Of a stretch of DNA of 64,000 bases, positions 37,149 through 47,020 are shown one piece after another. Positions within the stretch are counted from its first letter, which is position 1. Every line of letters begins with the position of its first letter. The stretch lies in the NCBI RefSeq assembly GCF_001712755.1, contig NZ_MDKC01000001.1:62001-126000 (forward strand), written 5' to 3'. The notes beneath the pieces were generated by a model. That model had not been told where the DNA came from and ran no database searches. It saw only the letters and a program-made list of their open reading frames with translations. This DNA is from Gottfriedia luciferensis. GTDB lineage: Bacteria > Bacillota > Bacilli > Bacillales > Bacillaceae_G. The position numbers were made by a program, and so were the translations under genes.

Positions 37149-38342
37149 ATGGATATTTTTGACAAAGCAAAGCCGATATTAGATAAATTAATAAAATATG
37201 GTTTCGAGGCCTATTTTGTCGGTGGATGTGTAAGAGATAAATTATTAAATAGAACAATTGGAGATATTGATATTGCAACTTCAGCTTTACCTGAAGAGGT
37301 TATGTCAATATTTCCAAAAACTGTTCCAACCGGATTACAGCATGGAACGGTTTTAGTTATACAAAATAGTGAGCCATATGAGATTACAACATTCAGAACT
37401 GAATCAACATATCATGATTTTCGTAGACCATCGGAGGTTACATTTGTAAAATCAATCGAAGAAGATTTAAAACGAAGAGATTTTACAATGAATGCCATTG
37501 CTATGACGACAAAAAATGAAATAATAGATCCTTTTAATGGTACAATTGATCTTTATGATGGATTAATTAGATGTGTCGGTGAAGCTAAGGAAAGATTTCA
37601 AGAAGATGCTCTTAGAATGTTAAGAGGTATACGGTTTGTAAGCCAATTAGATTTTCGTTTACATGATGAAACGTTTAATGCAATTAAATCATATAAACAT
37701 TTAATTGAAAATATAGCAATTGAACGCATTTCAGTTGAAATAGAAAAAATGTTACTAGGAAAGTCGCCTAAAAAAGGCATCGGTCTATTAATACAAACAA
37801 ATTTAGTAAATCATTTACCAAGCTTAAAAGAATATACAAGTCAGTTTAATGATCTATTAGATTTTCCTATTCAATCATTAAAAACCATTGAAGAGATTTG
37901 GGCGCTAATATTATATAAATGTAATTTTGATAACCCAGAACAGGTTTTAAGAAATTGGAAGATGTCGAATAATCGCATGAAACAAATATTAAAGGTTTAT
38001 CATTTGTTAAATGAAACGAAAATTAAATGGAGCAATACAAAGTTATATCAAGTTGGATTGACGGATGCCATAAAATATGAGCGTTTACAATGTGTCATTG
38101 ACAAGATCGATGCAAATGAATTGAATGAAGATTTATTAAAGACCTTATATAATCAATTACCGATTTATTCAAAGTCAGATATATGTATTACAGGTAATGA
38201 TTTATTAGAATGGTCCCAATTAAAAGGTGGACCATGGTTGAAAGAAGTATTAAGTGAAATAGAATTTCAATTAGTAGAGAACCAGCTTGAGAATAACCAA
38301 CTTGCTATTAAGGAGTGGTTCATAAATTGGCTTCAAAAGTAA
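37149..38342 (+). CDS. cca: CCA tRNA nucleotidyltransferase
   Basis: The enzyme adds CCA to tRNA 3' ends. The 397-residue class II protein has the nucleotidyltransferase signature 'YFVGGCVRDKLLNRTIGDIDIAT' (about 19-41, with the catalytic Asp pair), 'RRDFTMNAIAM' and 'EDALRMLRGIRF', which select CTP and ATP. The ATG has a weak ribosome site in the end of bshA, so coupled translation is likely. It overlaps birA by 16 bases. Confidence 0.95.
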   Translation: MDIFDKAKPILDKLIKYGFEAYFVGGCVRDKLLNRTIGDIDIATSALPEEVMSIFPKTVPTGLQHGTVLVIQNSEPYEITTFRTESTYHDFRRPSEVTFVKSIEEDLKRRDFTMNAIAMTTKNEIIDPFNGTIDLYDGLIRCVGEAKERFQEDALRMLRGIRFVSQLDFRLHDETFNAIKSYKHLIENIAIERISVEIEKMLLGKSPKKGIGLLIQTNLVNHLPSLKEYTSQFNDLLDFPIQSLKTIEEIWALILYKCNFDNPEQVLRNWKMSNNRMKQILKVYHLLNETKIKWSNTKLYQVGLTDAIKYERLQCVIDKIDANELNEDLLKTLYNQLPIYSKSDICITGNDLLEWSQLKGGPWLKEVLSEIEFQLVENQLENNQLAIKEWFINWLQK

Positions 38343-39310
38343 AAGAAAAAATTATACAACTGTTTACGGAAAATAGTAATGAATATTTATCAGGTCAATT
38401 TTTGAGTGATGAATTAGGAATTTCACGTACTGCAATATGGAAATACATGAAAGAATTGCAAGATGAGGGAATTGAAGTTGAAGCAGTTAGGAAGGTTGGA
38501 TATAAAATAACAGGCAAATCTGATCGATTAACTCCAACGGATATTCAGCTTGGTTTAGAAACAAAAAAATTTGGCAGAAATGTCGTATACCATGAAGAAA
38601 CTAATTCAACACAAACGATCGCTAATGAATTAGTGCTAAATGATGCTCCAGAAGGTACGATCGTTTTGGCAGAGCGTCAATTATTAGGTAGGGGTAGATT
38701 ACAAAGAAACTGGTTAACTTCAGATGGAAAAGCTATTGCAATGAGTGTGATCCTTAGACCAGCTATTTCACCTAGAGTAGCACCTCAGCTTACATTACTA
38801 ACGGCTGTAGTCATTGCTTCAGCCATTGAAAAAGTGACCGGTTTACATCCCAATATAAAATGGCCAAATGATATTTTAATCAATAATAAAAAAGTTTGTG
38901 GAATCTTAACTGAAATGCAAGGTGACGCTGATTGCATTAAAAGCGTTGTCATAGGTATTGGAATTAATGTAAATCAAGTTGAGGAAGATTACCCATTAGA
39001 ACTGTCAGATATCGCTACATCATTACGTATTGAAAAAGGACAAACCTTTATGAGAGCGAATTTAATTCAAGCTATTTTAGCTGAATTTGAAAAGTTCTAT
39101 GAAATATTTTTAGAAAAAGGGTTTAAACCGATTAAAATTTTATGGGAAAGCTATGCAATTTCATTAGGGAAACAAATAAAAGCCACAACTTTAACCGAAG
39201 AAATTGTCGGTAATGCTATTGGAATTACGGATGAGGGCCAATTATTGATTGAAGACCACTTAGGTAATGTTCATACAATTTATTCAGCGGATATTTCGAT
39301 AAATAAATAA
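38327..39310 (+). CDS. birA: Bifunctional biotin-protein ligase / biotin operon repressor BirA
   Basis: It attaches biotin to carboxylase subunits and represses biotin genes. TTG 38327 after AAGGAGTGG gives 327 residues. Residues about 4-60 form a winged helix ('LSDELGISRTAIWKYMKELQ'), about 85-265 the ligase domain with 'GRGRLQRNW' and 'KWPNDILI', and the end an SH3-like domain. The start lies within cca, showing translational coupling. Confidence 0.95.
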   Translation: MASKVKEKIIQLFTENSNEYLSGQFLSDELGISRTAIWKYMKELQDEGIEVEAVRKVGYKITGKSDRLTPTDIQLGLETKKFGRNVVYHEETNSTQTIANELVLNDAPEGTIVLAERQLLGRGRLQRNWLTSDGKAIAMSVILRPAISPRVAPQLTLLTAVVIASAIEKVTGLHPNIKWPNDILINNKKVCGILTEMQGDADCIKSVVIGIGINVNQVEEDYPLELSDIATSLRIEKGQTFMRANLIQAILAEFEKFYEIFLEKGFKPIKILWESYAISLGKQIKATTLTEEIVGNAIGITDEGQLLIEDHLGNVHTIYSADISINK

Positions 39311-39323
39311 TGTAATATGAAAT

Positions 39324-39366
39324 AAAATAACTCTCTTTATATTTTTGAAAGAGAGTTATTTTATTT
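39324..39366 (+). terminator. Intrinsic terminator after birA
   Basis: AATAACTCTCTTT pairs with AAAGAGAGTTATT and is followed by TTATTTG. Confidence 0.8.
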
Positions 39367-39689
39367 GCTGTATAATAGTCACGTATATTTGTAAATAATA
39401 CCAAGTTTTTTCTTTACTTAATTGCTATTCTTACTATAAACTGTATTGGAAGGGTCGCGACTTTCGCTGATACTTCATGGGTGGTATCTGAATAGGGTTA
39501 ATCAATCTTTAGTATCCTAAGAAGAACTACACCAGGTTTTAAAAAATCAATTCTAAAAATGTGTCTGCCTTGATCCTATAAGGACTGGGACAGAGGAATG
39601 AGACGGTTTACAATTTTCCTTTGTTCTCTTTTGAGCAAAGTTTTTTTATTGTAACCCCCATTTCCTCTCATTTAAAAGGAGGAAAAAAG
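39367..39689 (+). promoter_or_regulatory. Long panB leader ending in an intrinsic terminator (candidate attenuator)
   Basis: This 320-base stretch has no ORF with a ribosome site. It carries a GATAC/GTATC hairpin (about 39458-39477), a larger foldback (TGTC...GACA with TCCT/AGGA inside, about 39558-39590), and a terminator at 39619-39647: CTTTG-CTC pairs with GAG-CAAAG, then seven T. The terminator lies just 43 bases before panB, so it must be relieved or bypassed for expression. A conserved RNA called the pan motif is known upstream of panB in Firmicutes; I cannot confirm this is a member. Confidence 0.5.
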
Positions 39690-40532
39690 ATGAAAACAAC
39701 AAAAGATTTTTTAAACATGAAACAAAACAATGACCCAATCGTCATGATCACTGCTTATGATTACCCTTCAGCACTATTAGCAGAAGCTAGTGAAGTAGAT
39801 ATGATTTTAGTCGGTGACTCACTTGGGAATGTTGTCCTAGGATATGATTCTACAATTAAGGTTACTGTAGACGACATGATTCATCACTCAAAAGCAGTTA
39901 AACGCGGGGCAAAAAATACGTTTATTGTGACAGACATGCCATTTATGTCTTACCACTTTTCAAAAGAAGAGGCTTTACGTAATGCATGCCGCATTATGCA
40001 AGAAGGTGATGCGCACGCTGTTAAGGTTGAAGGCGCAGATGAAAATGTTTTAGAAGTGATTAAAGCATTAACAATCGCAGGAGTACCAGTTGTAGCTCAT
40101 TTAGGATTGACTCCTCAATCTGTAGGTGTATTAGGTGGGTATAAAGTTCAAGCACGTGACTCTGAAAGTGCGATGAAATTGTTTAACGATGCAAAAAAAT
40201 GTGAAGAAGCAGGAGCATTTGCAATCGTACTTGAATGTGTACCAAAGCAAATTGCAAAGGATATTACTAAGGATCTTTCCATTCCAACAATCGGAATAGG
40301 TGCTGGTGTTGATACAGATGGTCAAGTACTTGTTTACCATGATTTAATAACATATGGTGTTGGTCGAGTAGCGAAGTTTGTTAAACAGTATGCAAATGTA
40401 TCTCCAACAATTGAAAATGCAATTGCTTCATATGTACAAGAAGTTAAAGCTAGACAATTTCCAGATACAAAACATTCGTTTACGATGAAGGAAGAACAGT
40501 TAAAGGCATTATACGGGGGAAGTTCGCAATGA
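39690..40532 (+). CDS. panB: 3-methyl-2-oxobutanoate hydroxymethyltransferase
   Basis: The first committed enzyme of pantothenate synthesis makes ketopantoate. The 280-residue protein has '[14 protein letters not shown]' (about 17-30), '[15 protein letters not shown]' (about 40-54, metal-binding Asp) and '[13 protein letters not shown]'. ATG 39690 follows AAAAGGAGG at 39675-39682. panC overlaps its end by four bases (ATGA). Confidence 0.96.
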   Translation: MKTTKDFLNMKQNNDPIVMITAYDYPSALLAEASEVDMILVGDSLGNVVLGYDSTIKVTVDDMIHHSKAVKRGAKNTFIVTDMPFMSYHFSKEEALRNACRIMQEGDAHAVKVEGADENVLEVIKALTIAGVPVVAHLGLTPQSVGVLGGYKVQARDSESAMKLFNDAKKCEEAGAFAIVLECVPKQIAKDITKDLSIPTIGIGAGVDTDGQVLVYHDLITYGVGRVAKFVKQYANVSPTIENAIASYVQEVKARQFPDTKHSFTMKEEQLKALYGGSSQ

Positions 40533-41374
40533 AAGTGTTTCACACAATAAATGATTTAAGAAATGAATTAAAAATTCACAGAAAAAATGAAAAATCGATT
40601 GGATTTGTACCAACAATGGGGTTTTTACATGAAGGCCATGCATCATTATTAGAAGAAGCTAGAAGAAATAATGATATCGTCGTTTTAAGTATTTTTGTTA
40701 ATCCGACTCAATTTGGTCCTAATGAAGATTTTGATCGATATCCAAGGGACTTTGAAAGAGATGAAAAAGTTGCACTAAATGCTGGTGTAGATTGCCTCTT
40801 TTATCCAACAGTTGAAGAAATGTATCCAAATGAATTAAAATCAACAATGAAAGTAACAAAACGAGTAGATGTCCTTTGTGGTGAAAAAAGACCTGGACAT
40901 TTTGATGGTGTTGCATTAGTTGTAACAAAATTATTTAATATTGTTCAACCAGACCAGGCTTATTTTGGATTAAAGGATGCTCAGCAAGTCGCTGTAATTG
41001 AAGGTTTAGTTGAAGACTTTAATATTCCTGTAAAAATTAATCCAGTTCCAACTATTAGAGAAGAAGATGGATTAGCTAAAAGTTCTAGAAATGTCTATTT
41101 AACAGATAAAGAAAGACAAGAAGCACCAGTTCTTTATAAAAGTTTACAAAAAGCGGTTGAAGATATAAAAAATGGGAATTTAAATCCAGATCAACTGCAA
41201 CAAAATATTATTTCGACAATTCAAAGCGAAACATCTGGAACAGTAGATTACGTAAGTATTTATTCTTATCCAGATTTAGAGCCTATAAATAAAATAAATG
41301 GAAAAGTAATTATTGCTTTAGCAGTAAAATTTTCTAATGCTCGCTTAATCGATAATATTTTAATTTCTATTTAA
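40529..41374 (+). CDS. panC: Pantothenate synthetase
   Basis: The enzyme joins pantoate and beta-alanine with ATP. The 281-residue protein has '[18 protein letters not shown]' (about 27-44, HIGH-like) and '[15 protein letters not shown]' with the KMSKS-equivalent '[10 protein letters not shown]'. It overlaps panB by four bases. GGGGGAAG precedes the ATG within panB. Confidence 0.96.
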   Translation: MKVFHTINDLRNELKIHRKNEKSIGFVPTMGFLHEGHASLLEEARRNNDIVVLSIFVNPTQFGPNEDFDRYPRDFERDEKVALNAGVDCLFYPTVEEMYPNELKSTMKVTKRVDVLCGEKRPGHFDGVALVVTKLFNIVQPDQAYFGLKDAQQVAVIEGLVEDFNIPVKINPVPTIREEDGLAKSSRNVYLTDKERQEAPVLYKSLQKAVEDIKNGNLNPDQLQQNIISTIQSETSGTVDYVSIYSYPDLEPINKINGKVIIALAVKFSNARLIDNILISI

Positions 41375-41400
41375 GGATTGAACAACTAGGGGGAAATGAC

Positions 41401-41784
41401 ATGATTCGCACAATGATGAGAGCAAAACTTCATAGAGCTACAGTTACAGAAGCTAATTTAAATTATGTTGGAAGTATTACAATTGATCAAGATTTAATGG
41501 ATGCTGTAGATGTACTTGAAAACGAAAAAGTTCAAATTGTAAATAATAATAACGGTGCACGACTTGAGACATATGTTATTCCAGGAAAACGTGGAAGTGG
41601 TGTAATTTGTCTTAATGGTGCAGCGGCTAGATTAGTCCAAGAAGGCGACAAAGTAATTATTATTGCATATGGTCAGGTAGAGGAAGAGAAACTGGATCAA
41701 CATGAACCAAAGATTGCTATTTTAAATGATGCAAATGAAATTGTTGAAATGATTGGCAAAGAAATTGCAGGTACAGTTAAGTAA
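41401..41784 (+). CDS. panD: Aspartate 1-decarboxylase
   Basis: The enzyme makes beta-alanine from aspartate and is a pyruvoyl protein activated by self-cleavage. The 127-residue precursor has the cleavage site Gly-Ser at residues 24-25 in 'YVGSITID', so Ser25 becomes the pyruvoyl group. '[20 protein letters not shown]' is typical. AGGGGG lies upstream of the ATG. It ends the panBCD operon, followed about 105 bases later by a terminator. Confidence 0.96.
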   Translation: MIRTMMRAKLHRATVTEANLNYVGSITIDQDLMDAVDVLENEKVQIVNNNNGARLETYVIPGKRGSGVICLNGAAARLVQEGDKVIIIAYGQVEEEKLDQHEPKIAILNDANEIVEMIGKEIAGTVK

Positions 41785-41887
41785 TAGTCAATTTTTGAAT
41801 ATCGAAGCAAGGAGTTACTTGCTTTAGGATCAAAAGTATTTAACAGACAAGTGAAACATCGAAAGAAACGAGCTTTTGAGGGCAATT

Positions 41888-41918
41888 TGAAATCCCCTTC
41901 TTTAGGGGATTTTTTTGT
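41888..41918 (+). terminator. Intrinsic terminator after panD
   Basis: AATCCCC pairs with GGGGATT across a TTCTTTA loop and is followed by seven T. Confidence 0.9.
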
Positions 41919-41984
41919 TGGTTGTATTGTTTAATCTGTTTATGCAAAATAATATCTATATAGAGAATTTGGAGGTGGCAAAAT

Positions 41985-44774
41985 ATGAATAAATTTGTGG
42001 TCGTTGACTTAGAAACAACCGGAAATAATAATAGAGGTCAAGATCGAATTATTCAAATTGCAGCCTTTTTATTGGAAAGTGGAGAAGTTATTGAACAGTT
42101 TTCAAGTTTTATTAATCCAAATATGAATATTCCAACCTTTATTTCCGAACTAACAGGGATATCAGATGAAATGGTTCAATATGCTCCTCAATTTGAACAA
42201 ATAGTTGAAGAATTATACCCGATGTTTAATGACGCCTATTTTGTTGCACACAATGTTCATTTTGACTTAACATTTTTGCAAAAAGAATTTGAGCGGATTG
42301 GTTTACCAAAAATTTCTCCGTTAGCCATTGATACAGTGGAGTTAACAAGAATTTTATATCCAACATTAACTAGTTATAAATTATCTGATTTAGCAAAAGT
42401 TTTTAATATACAACATGAAAACCCTCATCAAGCTGATAGTGATGCGGAAGTAACTGCCGAATTATTAACAATTTTATTAAAAAAACTTGAGAGCTTGCCA
42501 TATGCATCATTAAAAATATTAGAAAAACTTAGCACTAGTTTTAAAAGTGACATTACATACTATATTTCGGATCTACTTCAAAAGCAATCTGAATCATTTT
42601 CAAATGAATCTGTTGATTATGAAGAATTTAGACGAATAGCTCTTAAAAAAAGAAGCTTTAGTTTACCCCAAGAGGAAGAAGATTTCGTAGAATTTGACGA
42701 GCATCTCAAACGTGATCTAGTAGATCAGATGGCTGTGGAAATTCCAAATTTTATAAAAAGAGATGAACAGTTTGCATATATGCACGATGTATTCGATGCA
42801 TTTAGCCAAAATAATATTCTCTTAGCTGAGGCTGGAACAGGTGTAGGTAAGACATTTGGTTATTTAATTCCATCAGCATTTTTCTCAAAACAATTTGGCA
42901 AACAAGTGGTCATCAGCACAAGTACCATCTCGTTACAAAAACAATTACTTAAAAAACATATAAAAACAATTGAAAAAATAATTCCATTTCAGTTGAAAAT
43001 AGCTTCAATTCAAAGTAAAAGAAATTATCTATGTCTGCAAAAATTTGAATATATTGTAGGCGAACAATTTGATGATAATTACGATAGTATTTTATCGAAG
43101 GCTATGATAACAGTTTGGTTAACTGAAACTGAAAATGGAGAATTAGATGAATTATCACTTCCTTCAGGTGGCTTACATTTATGGGATCGTGTATGTTGTA
43201 ACGAAGAAAGTGAAAATAAAAGAACAAATCCTTGGTTTCATAAATGTTTTTATCAAAAAGCTAAAAATCAATTAATGTTAGCCGATATAATTATTACAAA
43301 CCATGCTTATTTATTGTCTACTTTAAAAAATAAAGATCACTTAATTAATTCTGTCAAAACGATTGTAATTGATGAGGCACATGCTCTTGAGGAGACAGCA
43401 TCAAAAACTTTTGGAATCACTTTTTCTTGCTTAAAATATTATCAATATTTAAGTAGATTAAGTACTACTGATAGTAATGAACTTGTACACCGATTATATA
43501 AATTTGATGAGGGAATACCAAATCGTGAAAAATGGTGGAAGAAAGTTGATCATTTAGTAAAAGAAATAAAGTATGAATCAGAAGAGTTATTTAGGTTATT
43601 ACGTGATTTTATTTTAAGTAAACAAAATGAACTTGATAAAGAAAACATTAGACAGTCAATTACACTAAGTGATAAAAATACTGCAAGCCAAAATTGGAAA
43701 GTTATACAAGAATGTGCAAATAGATTAATTCATGTGAATAATACTTTATTCACGGGTTGTGAGCAATATTTGAATTTAATTGAAGATAAAAAGGTATCAG
43801 CGTTTCATCGTTCAATCGTTTCGGAGTTTAAAATGATTATTGAACAACTAAAAAGCATGAAAAATGGTCTTTATGAAATATTATTCGATAAAAATGATCA
43901 TTATATTTGCTGGATGGACACTGAAGCAAAAGGCTCATTTCATACAACAATGCTTTATTGTGAGAAAGTTGAAAATGCAGATTTAATACAAAATTATTTA
44001 ATTAGTGGAAGAAATTCAATTGTACTAACATCCGCTACAATGTCGATTGATTCATCATTCTCATTTATAAAGTCATCATTAGGAATTAGTGAAAATATCA
44101 ATGTCATTGAAAAAATATACCCAGTCCCAAATGATTTTGCCCAGGGGATGAAAGTGTATATTCCATCAGATTTAATGGGAATAAAAGAGATTACACAAGA
44201 AGAGTATGCATTACAAACTTCGAATACAATTCGCAAAATTGTTTCGGAAATAAAAGGTAGAACATTAGTTTTATTTACAGCTTTTGATTTATTAAAACAG
44301 ACTTATGATCAATTAATACAAGATTTAGGCTCTCTGAATTCATCTGTATTAGCTCAAGGTGTTTCTCCTGGAGGAAAACAAAAGTTAATAAAACAGTTTT
44401 TACAATCTAAACAAACAATTTTATTAGGTACGAACACTTTTTGGGAAGGAATTGACCTACCTAATGAAGAATTAGATTGTTTAATCATTGTACGCTTACC
44501 GTTTACTAACCCTGAAAAGCCTATGTTTATTGCTAAATCAAATTTATTAAAAAAAGCTGGAGAAAATTCTTTCTCAAGTTTGGCTTTACCATTAGCAGTA
44601 TTTAAGTTTAGACAAGGTTATGGTCGTCTAATTCGAAATGAAAAAGATCAAGGTTCATTATTTGTTTTAGATAATCGCATAATAAATACTAGTTATGGAT
44701 CAGAATTTTTAAAGTTAATCCCGAAAAACAAAATAAAAATTAATTCAATTAATGAATTATTAAAAGATTTTTAG
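41985..44774 (+). CDS. dinG: DinG-family helicase with N-terminal 3'-5' exonuclease domain
   Basis: This 929-residue protein fuses a DnaQ-like DEDDh exonuclease (about 1-165, 'VVDLETTG' and 'HNVHFDLTFL') to an XPD-like superfamily 2 helicase. Walker A reads 'AEAGTGVGKTFGYL' (about 283-296), the DEAH box is 'VIDEAHALEE' (about 462-471), and motif VI is 'QGYGRLIRNEKD'. It follows the B. subtilis DinG pattern, and its position after panD matches. It may degrade or remodel DNA or RNA structures during repair. GGAGGTG precedes the ATG. No SOS box is visible upstream. Confidence 0.95.
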   Translation: MNKFVVVDLETTGNNNRGQDRIIQIAAFLLESGEVIEQFSSFINPNMNIPTFISELTGISDEMVQYAPQFEQIVEELYPMFNDAYFVAHNVHFDLTFLQKEFERIGLPKISPLAIDTVELTRILYPTLTSYKLSDLAKVFNIQHENPHQADSDAEVTAELLTILLKKLESLPYASLKILEKLSTSFKSDITYYISDLLQKQSESFSNESVDYEEFRRIALKKRSFSLPQEEEDFVEFDEHLKRDLVDQMAVEIPNFIKRDEQFAYMHDVFDAFSQNNILLAEAGTGVGKTFGYLIPSAFFSKQFGKQVVISTSTISLQKQLLKKHIKTIEKIIPFQLKIASIQSKRNYLCLQKFEYIVGEQFDDNYDSILSKAMITVWLTETENGELDELSLPSGGLHLWDRVCCNEESENKRTNPWFHKCFYQKAKNQLMLADIIITNHAYLLSTLKNKDHLINSVKTIVIDEAHALEETASKTFGITFSCLKYYQYLSRLSTTDSNELVHRLYKFDEGIPNREKWWKKVDHLVKEIKYESEELFRLLRDFILSKQNELDKENIRQSITLSDKNTASQNWKVIQECANRLIHVNNTLFTGCEQYLNLIEDKKVSAFHRSIVSEFKMIIEQLKSMKNGLYEILFDKNDHYICWMDTEAKGSFHTTMLYCEKVENADLIQNYLISGRNSIVLTSATMSIDSSFSFIKSSLGISENINVIEKIYPVPNDFAQGMKVYIPSDLMGIKEITQEEYALQTSNTIRKIVSEIKGRTLVLFTAFDLLKQTYDQLIQDLGSLNSSVLAQGVSPGGKQKLIKQFLQSKQTILLGTNTFWEGIDLPNEELDCLIIVRLPFTNPEKPMFIAKSNLLKKAGENSFSSLALPLAVFKFRQGYGRLIRNEKDQGSLFVLDNRIINTSYGSEFLKLIPKNKIKINSINELLKDF

Positions 44775-44881
44775 TAGTTTTTCAAAATTTAGCATGAGAA
44801 TAGTAGGGGATTTAAGGTTAGACGTGTGGTATAATGACATAAATTGTAATGTATTTATAATACATTTTTAGGAGGAGCAAC

Positions 44882-45052
44882 ATGAATTCAAATATTGAAG
44901 TATTATCAACAACAAAAATTGAATATACTAGAGATTTATACAAAATTGTTGATAGTTTAAATCGTACTTTAAAAGAAAAAGATTTAATGTTTGGAATTGC
45001 ACTTGATAAAGAAGATCAAGAATATGCGGTATTTACAATTTATCGAACATAA
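44882..45052 (+). CDS. ypmA: YpmA-like small protein (DUF4264 family)
   Basis: This 56-residue soluble protein begins 'MNSNIEVLSTTKIEYTRDLY' and ends 'KEDQEYAVFTIYRT', matching the YpmA family. AGGAGGAG lies just upstream of the ATG. An AATGTATT/AATACATT inverted repeat (about 44847-44867) precedes the ribosome site. It lies between dinG and ypmB, as in B. subtilis. Function unknown. Confidence 0.85.
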   Translation: MNSNIEVLSTTKIEYTRDLYKIVDSLNRTLKEKDLMFGIALDKEDQEYAVFTIYRT

Positions 45053-45063
45053 ATGAGGTATAT

Positions 45064-45528
45064 ATGAAAAAATGGTTAGTCATCCTTGGATTAAGCATCA
45101 TTTTTCTTTCATTATTTTTAATCGCCACATATCAATCATCAATTTCAAAGCTAAATGATGATAAAAAACATGCCGAAGAACTTGTTTTAAATCAAGGGTA
45201 TTTAAAATCTGTGGAAACATCTGATTATTTCCATGGAAAAGAACAAGCGATCGTTGTAAGTGGTAAAGATGATGCAAATAATGAAATGATTGCGTGGGTA
45301 CAGGATGGAGAAGTTATTACACGAAAGAAAAGTGAAGGATTGTCTCAAAAACAAATCATTGACAAAGTAGTCAGTGAGAGAAACCCAAGAAAAATACATA
45401 AAGTAAAGTTAGGAATAGAGAACAAAATACCACTTTGGGAAGTAGTATATATAGACCAAAATGGCCGATATAATTTTTACTACGCTGCTTTCGAAAATGG
45501 AGAGCTTTTAAAACGTTATAGTATTTAG
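45064..45528 (+). CDS. ypmB: YpmB-like membrane-anchored protein (DUF5590/PepSY-like)
   Basis: This 154-residue protein has an N-terminal membrane anchor (about 4-22) with the remainder outside. The extracytoplasmic part shows two short PepSY-like alpha/beta units ('QIIDKVVSERNPRKIHKVKLGIENKIPLWEVVYI' region). The name follows from position upstream of aspB. TGAGGTATAT is the ribosome site. It probably forms one transcript with ypmA and aspB. Confidence 0.82.
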   Translation: MKKWLVILGLSIIFLSLFLIATYQSSISKLNDDKKHAEELVLNQGYLKSVETSDYFHGKEQAIVVSGKDDANNEMIAWVQDGEVITRKKSEGLSQKQIIDKVVSERNPRKIHKVKLGIENKIPLWEVVYIDQNGRYNFYYAAFENGELLKRYSI

Positions 45529-45543
45529 GGGGAAATTAACAAG

Positions 45544-46731
45544 ATGAAACTAGCAAAAAGAGTAAGTGCACTAACACCATCTACAACACTAGCTATTACA
45601 GCAAAAGCAAAAGAGATGAAAGATCAAGGAATTGATGTAATAGGATTAGGAGCAGGTGAACCTGATTTTAATACACCAGTTGAAATTATTGAAGAAGCTT
45701 ATTCAGCAATGCTTAAAGGCCAAACTAAATATACTCCTTCAAACGGTTTACCAGCTTTAAGAAAAACTATTTGTGATAAGTTATTGAAAGATCAAGGATT
45801 AACTTATTCTCCAGGAGAGGTTGTTGTAACAAATGGTGCAAAGCATGCACTTTACACACTTTTCCAAGCGATTTTAGATCCAGGTAACGAAGTAATTATT
45901 CCGACACCATACTGGGTAAGCTATCCTGAGCAAGTTATATTAGCAGAAGGTGTACCAGTATTTATTGAAGGGTATGAACATCAACAATTTAAAGTAACAC
46001 CTGAACAAATCGAAGCGGCGATTACAGAGAATACAAAAGCGATCATTATAAATTCACCAAGTAATCCAACTGGTATGATTTATAATGAGCAAGAATTAAA
46101 AGCAATCGGAGAAATTTGTTTAAAACATGATGTATTAATCGTATCTGACGAAATTTATGAAAAATTAGTATATGATGGTGCAAAACATGTTTCAATTGCT
46201 TCATTAAGCCCAGAGCTTAAAGAGCAAACGATTATTATCAATGGTGTATCAAAATCTCATTCAATGACAGGATGGAGAATTGGTTATGCAGTTGGTAATA
46301 AGGAAATAATTAATGCTATGACAAATCTTGCTAGTCACTCTACTTCAAATCCGACTACAATGGCTCAAATCGCTACGATTAAAGCATATGAGTTAGGTGA
46401 TGGTCCTGTTGAAGAAATGAGAGTAGCGTTTGAAGATCGTTTAAATAAAACGTACGAGCGTTTAATTTCAATTCCAGGATTTAGCTGTGTTAAACCGAAT
46501 GGTGCATTTTATTTATTCCCAAATGTGACTGAGGCAGCTAAAATGGCTGGATATCAAAATGTAGATGAATTCTCTACTGAATTACTTGAAAAAGCTAATG
46601 TAGCGGTAATCCCTGGTTCAGGATTTGGTTCTCCTGATAATATCCGCCTATCATATGCAACATCTCAAGTACAGTTAGATAAAGCTTTAGAACGCATTGA
46701 GCAATTTATGAAAGCAAGTATTTTAAGTTAA
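45544..46731 (+). CDS. aspB: Aspartate aminotransferase
   Basis: This PLP-dependent class I aminotransferase interconverts aspartate and oxaloacetate with glutamate. The 395-residue protein has 'GLGAGEPDFNTP' (about 37-48), 'NSPSNPTG' (about 172-179) and the PLP lysine in 'SKSHSMTGWRIGY' (about 235-247). AGGGGG precedes the ATG. In B. subtilis asnS follows; here it is absent and dnaD comes next. Confidence 0.95.
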   Translation: MKLAKRVSALTPSTTLAITAKAKEMKDQGIDVIGLGAGEPDFNTPVEIIEEAYSAMLKGQTKYTPSNGLPALRKTICDKLLKDQGLTYSPGEVVVTNGAKHALYTLFQAILDPGNEVIIPTPYWVSYPEQVILAEGVPVFIEGYEHQQFKVTPEQIEAAITENTKAIIINSPSNPTGMIYNEQELKAIGEICLKHDVLIVSDEIYEKLVYDGAKHVSIASLSPELKEQTIIINGVSKSHSMTGWRIGYAVGNKEIINAMTNLASHSTSNPTTMAQIATIKAYELGDGPVEEMRVAFEDRLNKTYERLISIPGFSCVKPNGAFYLFPNVTEAAKMAGYQNVDEFSTELLEKANVAVIPGSGFGSPDNIRLSYATSQVQLDKALERIEQFMKASILS

Positions 46732-46765
46732 TTTCAATCAGTTGGAAACTCATATTTTTAAATAC

Positions 46766-46796
46766 TGAAGCTAAGCATATGCTTAGCTTTTTTCAA
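46766..46796 (+). terminator. Intrinsic terminator after aspB
   Basis: AAGCTAAGCAT pairs with ATGCTTAGCTT and is followed by six T. Confidence 0.9.
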
Positions 46797-47020
46797 TAAA
46801 TTTTATGTATGAATTTTAAACACCACTAGAAAAAAGCATTTCATCTTTATTAAACAGACGATATCCTTAATTAAATAATTTATTAGTTGGTTTTTTAAAT
46901 ACTAAATAGATATACTAAAATAGAGGTGTGATTTACATGCCTCTATTTATTTTTATTTCACGAGTTTTCTTTAATGTATATTTTATGTAATCATGCTATA
47001 CTATGCTAGAGGTGTTCGAA

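Noticed and set aside
38327-39310. BirA loop reads GRGRLQR instead of GRGRxGR as a possible defect
   Set aside because: As far as I recall Bacillus BirA proteins vary at that position, so it is not evidence of inactivity.
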